64,000 nucleotides of DNA from Bradyrhizobium sp. 1(2017) (GCF_011602485.2 NZ_CP050022.2:1178001-1242000); one strand, 5' to 3'; positions 1 through 7,248 are shown, numbered from the stretch's first letter. The notes: generated from the sequence alone by a model not told the origin. A program made the numbers and translations.

Positions 1-1
1 G

Positions 2-523
2 GTGCCCGAGCGATTGACCCTCGCCATGCAATCGGGCGCCATCACGCTCGATTTTATGAAAGAGGATGTCTACGAGCGCATCCAGCAACTCACGCAAGGG
101 CGCGGCGCCGATGCCTGCATCGATGCGGTCGGCACCGAGCCTGACACCATGGCAAGCAAGGATTCTGTGATCGATCGCATCAAGGTCGCGACCTTCATGG
201 GAACCGATCGCCCGCATGTTTTGCGGCAGGCCATCCAATGCTGCCGCAACTTCGGTACTGTCTCGATTGTCGGCGTCTATGGCGGCGTGCTCGACAACAT
301 CCCGATGGGCAGTGCCATCAATCGCGGACTAACCTTCCGCATGGCCCAGACCCCTGTTCAGCATTACCTGCCCAAGCTTTTGCAACGCATCGAAAAGGGC
401 GAGATCGATCCAAGCTTCGTTATCACCCATCGAGCGACGCTTGAGGAAGGGCCCGATCTCTACAAGACGTTCCGCGCCAAACAGGATGGCTGCATCAAGG
501 TCGTGATGAAGCCGTTCGGCTGA
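2..523 (+). CDS. Zinc-type alcohol dehydrogenase, C-terminal part (5' end outside window)
   Basis: The frame is open from the first base, so the real start and the N-terminal zinc-binding half lie upstream. The 173 visible residues are the end of the Rossmann domain and the C-terminal lobe of a medium-chain Zn-dependent dehydrogenase. [12 protein letters not shown] is the usual nucleotide-domain strand and helix, and SIVGVYGG is the later glycine turn. The closing region ([21 protein letters not shown]) is typical of glutathione-independent formaldehyde or threonine-dehydrogenase-like members. Its stop codon overlaps the next ATG (TGATG at 521-525), so the two genes are probably translationally coupled. 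The substrate cannot be told from this part. Confidence 0.85.
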   Translation: MPERLTLAMQSGAITLDFMKEDVYERIQQLTQGRGADACIDAVGTEPDTMASKDSVIDRIKVATFMGTDRPHVLRQAIQCCRNFGTVSIVGVYGGVLDNIPMGSAINRGLTFRMAQTPVQHYLPKLLQRIEKGEIDPSFVITHRATLEEGPDLYKTFRAKQDGCIKVVMKPFG

Positions 524-1641
524 TGGGAGAGGGCGCCGCGAAAGAGTCGAAGTCGAATTGGCTGGCGGCCGCTCAACTCGGGCTTGTCAGCAGCACGTTT
601 TCGACGCTCATCAGCCAGCTTGCGGCGTCACAGTTGGGACGGGACGCGGCGGTCGACTGGATGACGGTCGCTGCCATTCCAGGTCGCGACGCCATGCTGA
701 GCGCGTCGCCTTCGGTTCACGCGATTGCCCTTGGCATCGCCTTTCATCAATGGGCGGACTTTTCCTGGGCGCTGGTCTTCTTCGGTCTGTTTGGGCGCTG
801 GACGAGCCGTCTTGTGCCCGGCACTCTCTTTTGGCTGGCGATACCCTGGGCCGCGGTTACTTCGGCGACCGAGTGGTTTGGACTGGTGCCGCTGTTTCCG
901 TTCTTCCAGCCGATCTTCACTTTGCAGCAACCCTACTGGATCGGCTTTCTCGTTCATCTCTCGTCCGCTTTGATCTATCCCCTGTTCGCCTGGCTGCGTT
1001 GGCCGCTGGGGCGCGCGCCGCCAACATCCGCGGTGCGCTTTGCCAAACGGTGGGCAGCGGGAGCACTTCTCGTGCTTGCAACGTTCGGCCTTGTTTCCGT
1101 GATTGATGGGTTGGGTTGGCCGCTGCCAATCCTCAGCCGCGATGTTGCCGGTGATCAGCGCTATATCCGCCATATGGTCACGCATCATGAGCAAGGAATT
1201 GAGCTTGCTAAGCTCGGCCAGCAGCGTGCGCAGGACCCGCACCTGCGCGCGCTCGCGGCCTTGATGATCGCCAGCCAGCAGGGCGAGAACCGCATCTTCG
1301 ATCGTTGGTGGCGCGGGTGGTTCAGCGAGCCGATGGCGCTCTGCTCGAGCGAGGAGCGGGTGGCCATGCCTGGCTATCTGACGTCGGCACAAATGGCGGA
1401 TGCGCGCAACGCGGCCGATGGTGAGTTTGATGCGATGTTTATCCGTCTGATGAGCCTGCATCATGCCGGCGCCGTCCAGATGGCGGATAACCAATGGCAT
1501 TCGTCCGGCGATCCCCGCCTGCGTCTGATGGCGCATGCCATACGACATGAGCAGCAAGGCGAGATTGCTTTGATGAACAACGTCACGGGCATCGAAGCCG
1601 TGCGGCAGGCGACGCGCAACATGCTGGCCAACAATCTCTGA
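523..1641 (+). CDS. Membrane protein with C-terminal DUF305 domain
   Basis: A 372-residue protein. The first half (about residues 60-200) has roughly four hydrophobic segments, so it should sit in the inner membrane. The second half (about 210-365) is a DUF305 domain, a ferritin-like helical bundle, with two copies of its histidine motif: HMVTHHEQGIELA and MSLHHAGAVQMAD. DUF305 proteins are usually periplasmic and linked to metal handling, but their biochemistry is poorly known. The start at 523 overlaps the stop of the dehydrogenase gene. Fusion of DUF305 to a multi-pass membrane domain is less common than the simple secreted form. Confidence 0.8.
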   Translation: MGEGAAKESKSNWLAAAQLGLVSSTFSTLISQLAASQLGRDAAVDWMTVAAIPGRDAMLSASPSVHAIALGIAFHQWADFSWALVFFGLFGRWTSRLVPGTLFWLAIPWAAVTSATEWFGLVPLFPFFQPIFTLQQPYWIGFLVHLSSALIYPLFAWLRWPLGRAPPTSAVRFAKRWAAGALLVLATFGLVSVIDGLGWPLPILSRDVAGDQRYIRHMVTHHEQGIELAKLGQQRAQDPHLRALAALMIASQQGENRIFDRWWRGWFSEPMALCSSEERVAMPGYLTSAQMADARNAADGEFDAMFIRLMSLHHAGAVQMADNQWHSSGDPRLRLMAHAIRHEQQGEIALMNNVTGIEAVRQATRNMLANNL

Positions 1642-1662
1642 CCAACCTTAATCTTTCTCTCA

Positions 1663-1687
1663 GGAACGAGCTTCTGATCTCGCCATT
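1663..1687 (+). promoter_or_regulatory. Possible EcfG (general stress) promoter for the KGG gene
   Basis: GGAAC at 1663-1667, a 16-base spacer, then CATT at 1684-1687. The alphaproteobacterial EcfG consensus is GGAAC-N16/17-CGTT, so one base of the -10 element differs. It sits 38 bases before the ATG of the KGG stress protein, a class often controlled by EcfG. Confidence 0.4.
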
Positions 1688-1725
1688 AGCCTTCATGGGC
1701 CGGGCAACAAACAAGGAGAAGATTG

Positions 1726-1953
1726 ATGGCAGACGAACAACGTGGTGGCTCCGGAAATTTCGCCAACGATCCGCAGCGCGCGTCTGAGGCCGGCAAGAAG
1801 GGTGGCGAGCAAAGCCACGGCCAGCAGGGACAGCAGACCCAGGGCGGAAGCAAGCCCGGCCAGCAGGGCGGGAGCTCGACGGACAATCCGGGCAATTTCG
1901 CCAACGATCGCGAGAAGGCCAGCGAAGCCGGACGTAAAGGCGGCCAGTCCTAA
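1726..1953 (+). CDS. KGG-motif (Con-10/YciG-like) general stress protein
   Basis: A 75-residue, very hydrophilic protein made of two near-identical KGG repeats, GNFANDPQRASEAGKKGG near the N-terminus and GNFANDREKASEAGRKGG near the C-terminus, joined by a Gln/Gly/Ser linker. KGG proteins belong to the Con-10 family, small and probably disordered proteins made under desiccation, osmotic or stationary-phase stress; their mechanism is not known. ATG at 1726 is chosen over the TTG at 1723 because AAGGAGAAG at 1713-1721 is a good ribosome site at the right distance. An EcfG-like promoter lies upstream and a strong hairpin terminator follows. Confidence 0.88.
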   Translation: MADEQRGGSGNFANDPQRASEAGKKGGEQSHGQQGQQTQGGSKPGQQGGSSTDNPGNFANDREKASEAGRKGGQS

Positions 1954-1970
1954 GGCTTCACTGACCCAGC

Positions 1971-2004
1971 AAGGCCAGGACGTCGATGAGATGTCCTGGC
2001 CTTT
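1971..2004 (+). terminator. Terminator, probably bidirectional
   Basis: An 11-bp perfect stem (AAGGCCAGGAC at 1971-1981 with GTCCTGGCCTT at 1993-2003) with an 11-base loop and short T runs. It lies between the KGG gene and the convergent DNA ligase gene, so it can stop both. Confidence 0.75.
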
Positions 2005-2021
2005 GTTAAAAGCGCGCCGAG

Positions 2022-3053
2022 CTACGTCGCTGCTCGGAAGGTTTGTGTGGCCGCCCTCTGCCGAAGCTGATCCATGCGACATTGCGAGGGCTTCTTGTCA
2101 GGACGCCACCGGATGACTTTCGTGCCGTGCCGAAAGCGGTCGCCCGTCACATGGTCATAGGATACTTCGACCACGAAAGTTGGACGCACGGCTTTCCATT
2201 CAGCCGATCGCTTTGTCGACCAGCGGCTTGGACCGCCCGGTGAATTGCCGGTGAAGCTCTGCAACCTGACGATTTTCTCCAGCCGATCGGTGAGAGCCAG
2301 TCGATCGGACGATCGGATGCCGGACGTAAATCCGACATGGTGCAGAAGTCCACCCTTGTCGTAGAGGCCGAGCAACAATGAGCCAACGACTTTTCGATTG
2401 CCCTGCTTCTTCTCGGCATAACGAAATCCGCCGACAACGCAATCAGCCGATCGCAGCAGCTTGATCTTCTGCATGCCGTCTCGGGTGCCGCCTCGATAAG
2501 GCAGGTCGAGGCGCTTGGCGACCACGCCGTCATGATCTTCATTTACGCTGTTGAGCCAGGCCTCGGCATCCGCATAGTTTCGGCTTGCCGGTGTCAGCCG
2601 GAAAAGCCCGCTCGCCTGGAAGGCCTTTCCCGCAAGTGTTTCAAGGGCGGCGCGGCGCATCATAAGCGGCAGACCCGAAAGATCTCTCGCGCCCGATCGC
2701 AACAGGTCAAAAACCATGAAGGTTGCGGGAGTTTCTTTGGCAAGGTGCTTGACCCGGCCGGCGGCCGGATGAATGCGTTGAAGCAACGCATCAAACGAAT
2801 AGCCCTCATCAAGCTCGATAATCAACTCACCATCCAGGGTGAGCGTCTTCGGCGACAAGGCGGCCGCGGCTGCGGCAATTTCCGGGAAGTAACGAACCAG
2901 ATCGCGGCCGCTTTTGGATTGCATGCTGACTCGGCTGCGTTCGCGGATCAAAAGACAACGGAATCCATCCCATTTCGGCTCGTATTGCCACTGGGCCCCC
3001 CGTGGCAGTTGGGCGACGGACTCGGCTTCCATGAGCTGCATTGTGCGGTTCAA
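2022..3053 (-). CDS. ATP-dependent DNA ligase (LigD ligase-domain / LigC type)
   Basis: A 343-residue stand-alone ligase with the adenylation domain followed by an OB-fold domain. Motif I is EPKWDGFR; Lys27 would carry AMP. TLDGELII (motif III), the motif IV region DGVVAKRLD and QKIKLLR (motif V) follow in order. This class seals double-strand breaks with Ku and LigD in bacterial end joining, or acts as an accessory repair ligase. Neither Ku nor polymerase or nuclease domains are in this window. The frame opens with TTG at 3053; an ATG at 3041 is a plausible alternative and neither has an ideally spaced ribosome site. A weak GGAAC-type stress promoter may lie at 3104-3128. Confidence 0.88.
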   Translation of the reverse strand: MNRTMQLMEAESVAQLPRGAQWQYEPKWDGFRCLLIRERSRVSMQSKSGRDLVRYFPEIAAAAAALSPKTLTLDGELIIELDEGYSFDALLQRIHPAAGRVKHLAKETPATFMVFDLLRSGARDLSGLPLMMRRAALETLAGKAFQASGLFRLTPASRNYADAEAWLNSVNEDHDGVVAKRLDLPYRGGTRDGMQKIKLLRSADCVVGGFRYAEKKQGNRKVVGSLLLGLYDKGGLLHHVGFTSGIRSSDRLALTDRLEKIVRLQSFTGNSPGGPSRWSTKRSAEWKAVRPTFVVEVSYDHVTGDRFRHGTKVIRWRPDKKPSQCRMDQLRQRAATQTFRAAT

Positions 3054-3178
3054 GCCTCCCGGAGGGGGCGCAGGACACTGATCGTGTGGCTTTTCACGGC
3101 ATCAAGCGAAACCGTCCCGAAACGTTCCTCCGTCACAGTTATACTGCGACTGAATGTTGGCGGCTTCTGGCCCAACCG

Positions 3179-3901
3179 CTACAGCAGTTCTCTCAATGCC
3201 TGCGCGTCGGCCGGCGCTGCACTCTTCTGATCATTGTCGAAATAAACATAGACGTCACAGCCTTGCCGCTTCCACGACTTGAGGCGTCCGGCCCACTGGG
3301 CGAGCGCGGCTTGCGAGTAATGGCCGTGATAGCGTCCGCCTGGGCCATGTCCGCGGACATAGACGAAGTCCGCAGTGCGCTTCCACGGAGCCGGCGCCTC
3401 GTGATGATCGGACAGGCAGAGTGAGATATTCTCGTCAGACAGCATCCGGAGAATGCGCGGCTGGTACCAGCTCGGATGCCGAAATTCGAAACTGTAGCGG
3501 CGCTTCCTGGAGAGAAGCTTGAAGAAGGATCCCAGCCGATCGGGGTCCACTTCAAACTGCGGCGGAAGCTGAAACAGGATCGGGCCGACCTTGCCGCGTA
3601 AAAGGGAAATGCGACTTTCAAGCAGGTCGAGGCTGTTCTCGGAGCGTTCGGACAGGCGCTTCCAGTGCGTGATAAACTTCGAAGCCTTCCAAGCGAAGAC
3701 GAAGTCGCGCCCGGTCTGGTCGCGCCATGCCTTCACTGCCTCTGGCGTAGGAGTACGGTAGAACACGCCGTTCAGCTCGGTGGTCTCAAACCGCCCGGCA
3801 TAGTAGGGGAGCTGCTTCTTAAGCGGCAATCCTTCGGGAAAAAACGGACCTCGCCAGGAGGCGTAGTGCCAGCCGGAGGTGCCAATCAGAACGCGCGCCA
3901 T
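3179..3901 (-). CDS. DUF72 (YecE-like) family protein
   Basis: A 240-residue TIM-barrel-like DUF72 protein. It begins with the family signature VLIGTSGWHYASW and contains FPEGLP, FVFAWKASKFITH, LFQLPP, FEFRHPSW and VYVYFDND, all typical of the family. The biochemical role of DUF72 is unknown; members are often next to repair or stress genes, as here beside a DNA ligase. I choose ATG at 3901 because the family normally starts directly before this signature and AAGG lies just upstream; in-frame starts at 3913 and 3955 (TTG) are also open. Confidence 0.88.
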   Translation of the reverse strand: MARVLIGTSGWHYASWRGPFFPEGLPLKKQLPYYAGRFETTELNGVFYRTPTPEAVKAWRDQTGRDFVFAWKASKFITHWKRLSERSENSLDLLESRISLLRGKVGPILFQLPPQFEVDPDRLGSFFKLLSRKRRYSFEFRHPSWYQPRILRMLSDENISLCLSDHHEAPAPWKRTADFVYVRGHGPGGRYHGHYSQAALAQWAGRLKSWKRQGCDVYVYFDNDQKSAAPADAQALRELL

Positions 3902-4073
3902 CTGCCTTGCCATTGTTGGGCGCGATGCCATCCAAGTCGCGCTTTCAAAGAACAACGTTGGGGCGCAGGATACGTTGCTGTCGGTGCAGCCGACTTAGGG
4001 AACCACGCGATCTTGGGGCGGTTCAGAGCGCGTGCATTAACGTGGGTTGATCCGTCTGAGCACGAGCCGGCCC

Positions 4074-4430
4074 TCAGGAGACAGCCCGCGCGGTCGAGGC
4101 CGTCGACATCGCTATGAGCGCGGCGGCCCGAGGCCGCCGCAGTCGCATCGTCGCCCCGCCCGGGCGAGGTGGACCGTCGTCCTCGCCGTCGAGGCGCCGC
4201 AGCGCCGCCAAGATATCGGCGAGTCGGATCGTATGCCCCATGCCAGGTATCTCGCGCAGGTTGGGGCAGGATTCGACCGCGAACATGTCGGACGCCCAAG
4301 ACGACAGGATGATGCGCTTCTCCGACGTGGAGAGGTCGGCGTCGTTCAGGACATCGTCCGGAGATCCGTAGTGCGCAGCGGGGTGAAAGAGGGGACTAAG
4401 ATTGCCGGAATTGGTTTTGGCATCGGTCAT
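4074..4430 (-). CDS. Small conserved protein downstream of hsp20 (function unknown)
   Basis: A 118-residue protein. The core SPDDVLNDADLSTSEKRIIL followed by SSWASDMFAVE resembles a small helical family often found in rhizobial stress clusters, in which a short (F/Y)xxPxxVLxDxxLSxxEKRxILxSWASD motif is conserved. The C-terminus is Arg/Ala-rich and looks unstructured. GGGAGA precedes the ATG at a normal distance. It lies 91 bases after hsp20 on the same strand, with a strong GC hairpin between them, so it is probably made from the same heat-induced transcript. No enzymatic motif is visible. Confidence 0.72.
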   Translation of the reverse strand: MTDAKTNSGNLSPLFHPAAHYGSPDDVLNDADLSTSEKRIILSSWASDMFAVESCPNLREIPGMGHTIRLADILAALRRLDGEDDGPPRPGGATMRLRRPRAAALIAMSTASTARAVS

Positions 4431-4472
4431 CGGTGGTCTCCCTTACGCTCCTTTCCAAGGGATGGTGTGATG

Positions 4473-4498
4473 GGCGGCGGGCTTGCGCGCCCGCCGCC
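4473..4498 (-). repeat. GC-rich hairpin between hsp20 and its downstream gene
   Basis: Perfect 10-bp stem (GGCGGCGGGC at 4473-4482, GCCCGCCGCC at 4489-4498) with a 6-base loop and no T tract. It may protect the hsp20 message from 3' decay or reduce read-through rather than terminate fully. Confidence 0.5.
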
Positions 4499-4521
4499 GC
4501 TTGCCGATCGCATGAGAGCGA

Positions 4522-4980
4522 TCAGGCTGCCTTCTTTTGCTCGATCTGGGGCGAAGCCGTCGCGCCTGCGATTTGGATCCGGCGCGGCTTCATGGCCTCC
4601 GGCACTTCGCGGACGAGATCGATGATCAGAAGACCGTCCTGGAAGGATGCCTGTTTCACCTGGACGAAGTCGGCCAGATTGAAGATGCGGCGGAACGGAC
4701 GTGCTGCGATGCCCTGGTACAGGAATTCGCCGGCGGCCTTCTCGGGCTTCTTGCCTTCGATGGTCAGCGCGTTCTGCTCGGCGGTCACGCTGATGTCGTC
4801 GGCGCCGAAGCCTGCCACGGCAAGCGTGATCCGGTAGTGGTCCTCGCCGGAGCGCTCGATGTTGTAGGGCGGGTAGTTGTCCTCGGTCGCCTGGCGCAAC
4901 GCGCTGTCGACGAGGCCGGCCAGATGGTCAAAGCCGATGGTGGAGCGCCACAGGGGCGCGAAGTCGAACGTGGTCCTCAT
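4522..4980 (-). CDS. Hsp20 / IbpA-type small heat-shock protein
   Basis: A 152-residue alpha-crystallin chaperone that would hold unfolding proteins for DnaK/ClpB. The N-terminal arm (residues 1-35) carries FDFAPLWRSTIGFD, as in class A rhizobial Hsps. The alpha-crystallin domain runs from about PPYNIE (37) to LVREVPEAM, and the C-terminal I-x-I motif (RIQI) for oligomer assembly is present. ATG 4980 is chosen: GGAGGA lies 6-11 bases upstream, and that Shine-Dalgarno is embedded in a ROSE thermometer. Translation should therefore be blocked at low temperature. The 118-residue gene follows on the same strand. Confidence 0.92.
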   Translation of the reverse strand: MRTTFDFAPLWRSTIGFDHLAGLVDSALRQATEDNYPPYNIERSGEDHYRITLAVAGFGADDISVTAEQNALTIEGKKPEKAAGEFLYQGIAARPFRRIFNLADFVQVKQASFQDGLLIIDLVREVPEAMKPRRIQIAGATASPQIEQKKAA

Positions 4981-5093
4981 ATCCAAGTCCTCCAAAGAGC
5001 AAGATGGTTACGAAGGAGCGCAAGACGGCGGTCCGAGGACCTGCCGGCCGGCGCCCGAGCCGGACCCATGGGGGCGTCCGGCACACCGCTCTC
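4981..5093 (-). ncRNA. ROSE RNA thermometer in the hsp20 5' leader
   Basis: Read on the minus strand, the leader folds into successive hairpins: a 7-bp stem GCCGGAC/GTCCGGC around a 10-base loop, a GC-rich hairpin, and finally the ROSE hallmark next to the start, CTTGCTCTTTGGAGGA. There UU(G)CUC pairs with GAGGA, with the unpaired G characteristic of ROSE, masking the Shine-Dalgarno. ROSE elements were first described in Bradyrhizobium heat-shock genes; they melt near heat-shock temperature and free the ribosome site. The leader length (about 110 nt) fits the class. Confidence 0.85.
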
Positions 5094-5107
5094 GCGGCGA
5101 AAAACGA

Positions 5108-5134
5108 CTTAGAGAAACGCAAGGGAGATTCAAG
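5108..5134 (-). promoter_or_regulatory. Possible hsp20 promoter
   Basis: On the minus strand CTTGAA (5129-5134) is followed after 16 bases by CTAAG (5108-5112). Transcription from here would begin near 5100 and give exactly a ROSE-length leader. The -10 match is poor, so this is a tentative call. Confidence 0.3.
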
Positions 5135-5209
5135 AGGTCGGCCATAATTTTTTTTCGCTCCGCCTTGGCTAACGCGCTGGGAAGGATTCGGCGTCGCACC
5201 AGTGCCATC

Positions 5210-5237
5210 TTGACAGCTTTCCCGCGGCGAATATTTT
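5210..5237 (+). promoter_or_regulatory. Putative sigma-70 promoter of the three-gene small-protein cluster
   Basis: TTGACA at 5210-5215, 16-base spacer, TATTTT at 5232-5237, about 70 bases before the first small gene at 5306. The -35 hexamer is perfect. Confidence 0.5.
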
Positions 5238-5305
5238 TTGCCGGGAAGTCGCCTTCCCGTTTCTCGAAACGCAAAGGACCTAAGAGACCGTCAGGAGTGG
5301 CGAAG

Positions 5306-5530
5306 ATGATCGACGAAGATTTTGCCCGCATCCGCGCGCAACGCAACAACATCCACCGCTACCGCAGGCTGCTGAAGACGCAGCTCTCGGAGCTCGAGCG
5401 CCAGTTCATCGAACGGCGTCTCTCCGAGGAAAGCTCCGCGCTGGAGGCTTTGACCTCCAAGACTTTCCCCATCGCGTTCGCCATGCCCCCAAGGCGACCC
5501 GCTCCGGCGAACGTGGGGGCGGCGCCATGA
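5306..5530 (+). CDS. Small helical protein, first of three overlapping tiny genes
   Basis: A 74-residue protein of unknown function. Residues 1-50 are strongly charged and should form one or two amphipathic helices (RYRRLLKTQLSELERQFIERR), followed by a Pro/Ala-rich tail. ATG 5306 is chosen because CAGGAG ends 8 bases upstream; a GTG at 5297 is in frame but overlaps that ribosome site. The stop overlaps the next gene's ATG by four bases (ATGA at 5527-5530). The central helix motif (HxYRxLL, E/R-rich, xxIERE) resembles that of the following 59-residue protein, suggesting an old duplication or two partners of one complex. Confidence 0.65.
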   Translation: MIDEDFARIRAQRNNIHRYRRLLKTQLSELERQFIERRLSEESSALEALTSKTFPIAFAMPPRRPAPANVGAAP

Positions 5531-5706
5531 CCGACGTCAGAGATCTGCTGGTCCGCGGCAGCGAGAAGGTCATCGAGCACTACCGGCTGCTCCTTGCCGG
5601 CGCCAAGACCGAGAAGGAACGCGAGCTTTACCTCCGTCGGATCGAGCGCGAGCAGTGGCTTATCGACCAGTTCAAAGGCAGCTTGCCGGGACGGTTAGCG
5701 GCATGA
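5527..5706 (+). CDS. 59-residue helical protein, second of three overlapping tiny genes
   Basis: An uninterrupted 59-codon frame from ATG 5527 to TGA 5704-5706. It begins MTDVRDLLVRGSEKVIEHYR and continues with a charged helix (KTEKERELYLRRIEREQWLI) and a short tail. It overlaps the upstream stop by four bases and its own stop overlaps the next ATG by four bases, a tight coupling that supports all three frames being translated. Regularly spaced Glu/Arg and Leu suggest a coiled coil. No recognised domain; probably cytosolic and possibly a partner of the preceding similar protein. Confidence 0.65.
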   Translation: MTDVRDLLVRGSEKVIEHYRLLLAGAKTEKERELYLRRIEREQWLIDQFKGSLPGRLAA

Positions 5707-5945
5707 ACGTCGAGAAAGAGGATCGCTTTGCGGGCTACGACATCATGTTGAAACAACGTGGGCGGAGCCGGTGGAAGTGGGCGGTCTGCGCGGCCGGAGG
5801 GGAGGTCGTAATGTCTGGTTCGGAGTGGAGTCGCTCGGCCGCCAGATACAAGGCGGAACGCGCGTTGTTCGATCTGCTGTGCGCAAGCGCGTCGTGCACC
5901 GTCGTCGGACGGGAGGGCCTTACAGGTCCTCCCGCAAACGCTTGA
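5703..5945 (+). CDS. 80-residue protein, third of three overlapping tiny genes
   Basis: Starts at ATG 5703 inside the previous stop (ATGA). The sequence contains GYDIMLKQRGRSRWKWAVC followed by AAGGEVVMSGSEWSRSAARYKAERALFDLL, which reads like a compact alpha/beta fold in which a short two-stranded element (WKWAVCAAGGEVVMSG) is followed by a helix. Several small rhizobial stress-cluster proteins have this look, but I do not recognise a named family. A hairpin with a T-rich loop (5952-5971) follows the stop and may end the transcript. Confidence 0.6.
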   Translation: MNVEKEDRFAGYDIMLKQRGRSRWKWAVCAAGGEVVMSGSEWSRSAARYKAERALFDLLCASASCTVVGREGLTGPPANA

Positions 5946-6517
5946 ACATAGGGCCAAGCTTTTTCTTGGCCGACTTCGCCCAGAAGAAGCTCAACCAGTG
6001 CACCGCTGGTGGGGGGCGGACGGCGGCTGAAGCGCCCAACCTTCGGCGGTTCAACTATCGAAACAATGGGAACGTCGCTGCCGGAATGGAGGGTAGCTGT
6101 GGTCACGACAAATAGGCGCCATAGGGCAACTTCGCCACCTAGGAAGCATTTGATTGACCTCTGAGCCCTCCGGCGGGCCACGCCGCTTCGACGCCGGCAA
6201 GCGCCTCCGGCCATCGGACTCGCTTGGCTCCACGCCGCCCATCTGAGGCTCCTAACTCGCCCATTGGCCAGCCCTGAAAGTGTCTACGCTTTTTGAGTTA
6301 GGCTCTTAGCTAGGACAGTCCTGCCAGGAAGTGCCGAATTTTCCCAACCGTTCAGGAACTTTTTGCTTGTGCACACTTTGTAACGTCCAGCCGACATGTA
6401 GGATCTGGTGGAAGGTTTGACGCAAATGCCAGCAACAGTCCTTGTCATCGAAGACGGCGAGGAGAACTCAGTTCTTTAACGCGTGCTTGGCGGCCGGTTC
6501 AGGCAAGGCTCAGACAA
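5946..6517. other. 572-base stretch without an intact gene
   Basis: Contains a hairpin at 5952-5971 (GGCCAAG/CTTGGCC, loop CTTTTT) right after the small-gene cluster, an 8-bp inverted repeat (CCTAACTC 6251-6258 / GAGTTAGG 6295-6302), a weak GGAAC-N16-CTTT promoter-like site at 6355-6379, and a receiver-domain relic at 6426-6479. No frame in the remainder has convincing coding character. Confidence 0.5.
6426..6479 (+). pseudogene. Remnant of a response-regulator receiver domain
   Basis: ATG 6426 opens a 17-codon frame reading MPATVLVIEDGEENSVL and stopping at 6477-6479. The VLVIED strand and acidic pair are the classic first strand of a receiver domain, where the next residues would normally be an alpha-1 helix. 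Only this fragment survives; an intact receiver gene starts 39 bases downstream in another frame. It is either a decayed neighbour or a very short leader peptide. Confidence 0.45.
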
Positions 6518-6880
6518 ATGAAACAGGCATCGATATTCCTTGTCGAAGATGAGGTGCTCATTCGGATGATGCTTGTCGAAATGGTCGAGGATCTGGGGCA
6601 CGAGGTCATCGCTGAAGCAGGCAACGTAGATGACGCGCGCTCACTGGCGGAAATCGAGCAATACGACCTTGCGATCCTCGATATTAATTTGCACGGTTTC
6701 AGCGTGCAGCCCGTGGCCGAAGTGATCGCAGCTCGCGACTTGCCCCTCTTTTTTCTGAGCGGCTACGGGTCGGAAGGCATCCCTGATCAATTCAGGGGGA
6801 GGCCGGTGCTCTCCAAGCCGTGTGAGCTGGAAATCCTAAAGCGCACGATTGATGCCGTTCTAGCGAATGGAAGCCTGTGA
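6518..6880 (+). CDS. Single-domain response regulator (receiver only)
   Basis: A 120-residue receiver without an output domain. The acidic pair is E10/D11, the phospho-acceptor D55 in LAILDINLHG, the switch Ser in FFLSGYG and the conserved Lys in VLSKPCE, so all key residues are present. In rhizobia such stand-alone receivers (often called CheY-like or FixJ-type) commonly pass phosphate to or from HWE/HisKA2 kinases of the stress response. No partner kinase is adjacent. A relic of another receiver lies immediately upstream, and a one-mismatch EcfG-like promoter is found at 6355-6379. Confidence 0.85.
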   Translation: MKQASIFLVEDEVLIRMMLVEMVEDLGHEVIAEAGNVDDARSLAEIEQYDLAILDINLHGFSVQPVAEVIAARDLPLFFLSGYGSEGIPDQFRGRPVLSKPCELEILKRTIDAVLANGSL

Positions 6881-6955
6881 CAAGCCGAATGCTTGGACCC
6901 GAGAAGTGTCGTAAGGCTTGAGAGGGCTTTGCGGCCATCGCGACTCATGCCTCTC

Positions 6956-7204
6956 TCAGCGTTCTCTACCAAACAAGCTCGGATTTGCCCCAACATACTC
7001 TGCCCAAAGCTCTTGCATCATCCGCCTCACGGTCACCGGATCGTATCGTTCACCGGTTCGAGGATCGCCTTCGAGCTGGCCCGCGCGAATTCTCCCGGCA
7101 TGAGGATTGCCGATGTCAGGTATAAAAGAAGCACCCGTTGGCTTGTGTATGATGCCTTCGGGTGTCACGTTGAATTGGTCTCGACTGACTAGGATGTTGG
7201 CCAC
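6956..7204 (-). CDS. 82-residue protein of unknown function behind an EcfG-type promoter
   Basis: GTG start at 7204 (GAGG about 10 bases upstream). The translation is balanced and protein-like: VSRDQFNVTPEGIIHKPTG near the N-terminus, then GQLEGDPRTGERYDPVTVRR and MMQELWAEYVGANPSLF at the end, the last part likely an amphipathic helix. I do not recognise a named domain. A perfect GGAAC-N16-CGTT promoter lies 45 bases upstream on the same strand, which strongly favours a real, stress-induced gene in this otherwise decayed region. Confidence 0.72.
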   Translation of the reverse strand: MANILVSRDQFNVTPEGIIHKPTGASFIPDIGNPHAGRIRAGQLEGDPRTGERYDPVTVRRMMQELWAEYVGANPSLFGRER

Positions 7205-7248
7205 TCGCTGCTACCTCACGGCGACCTGGCATTTTCGGTGTGACGCCC

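Noticed and set aside
628..1557. Long minus-strand frame opposite the DUF305 gene
   Set aside because: It is a GC-rich shadow of the real plus-strand gene, rich in Arg/His/Gln with no motif.
4000..4022. GGAAC-N16-GGTT on the plus strand
   Set aside because: One base off the EcfG consensus and no plus-strand gene follows.
6251..6302. 8-bp inverted repeat as ends of a mini insertion element
   Set aside because: No target duplication or internal similarity to mobile elements is visible; arms are too short to support the call.
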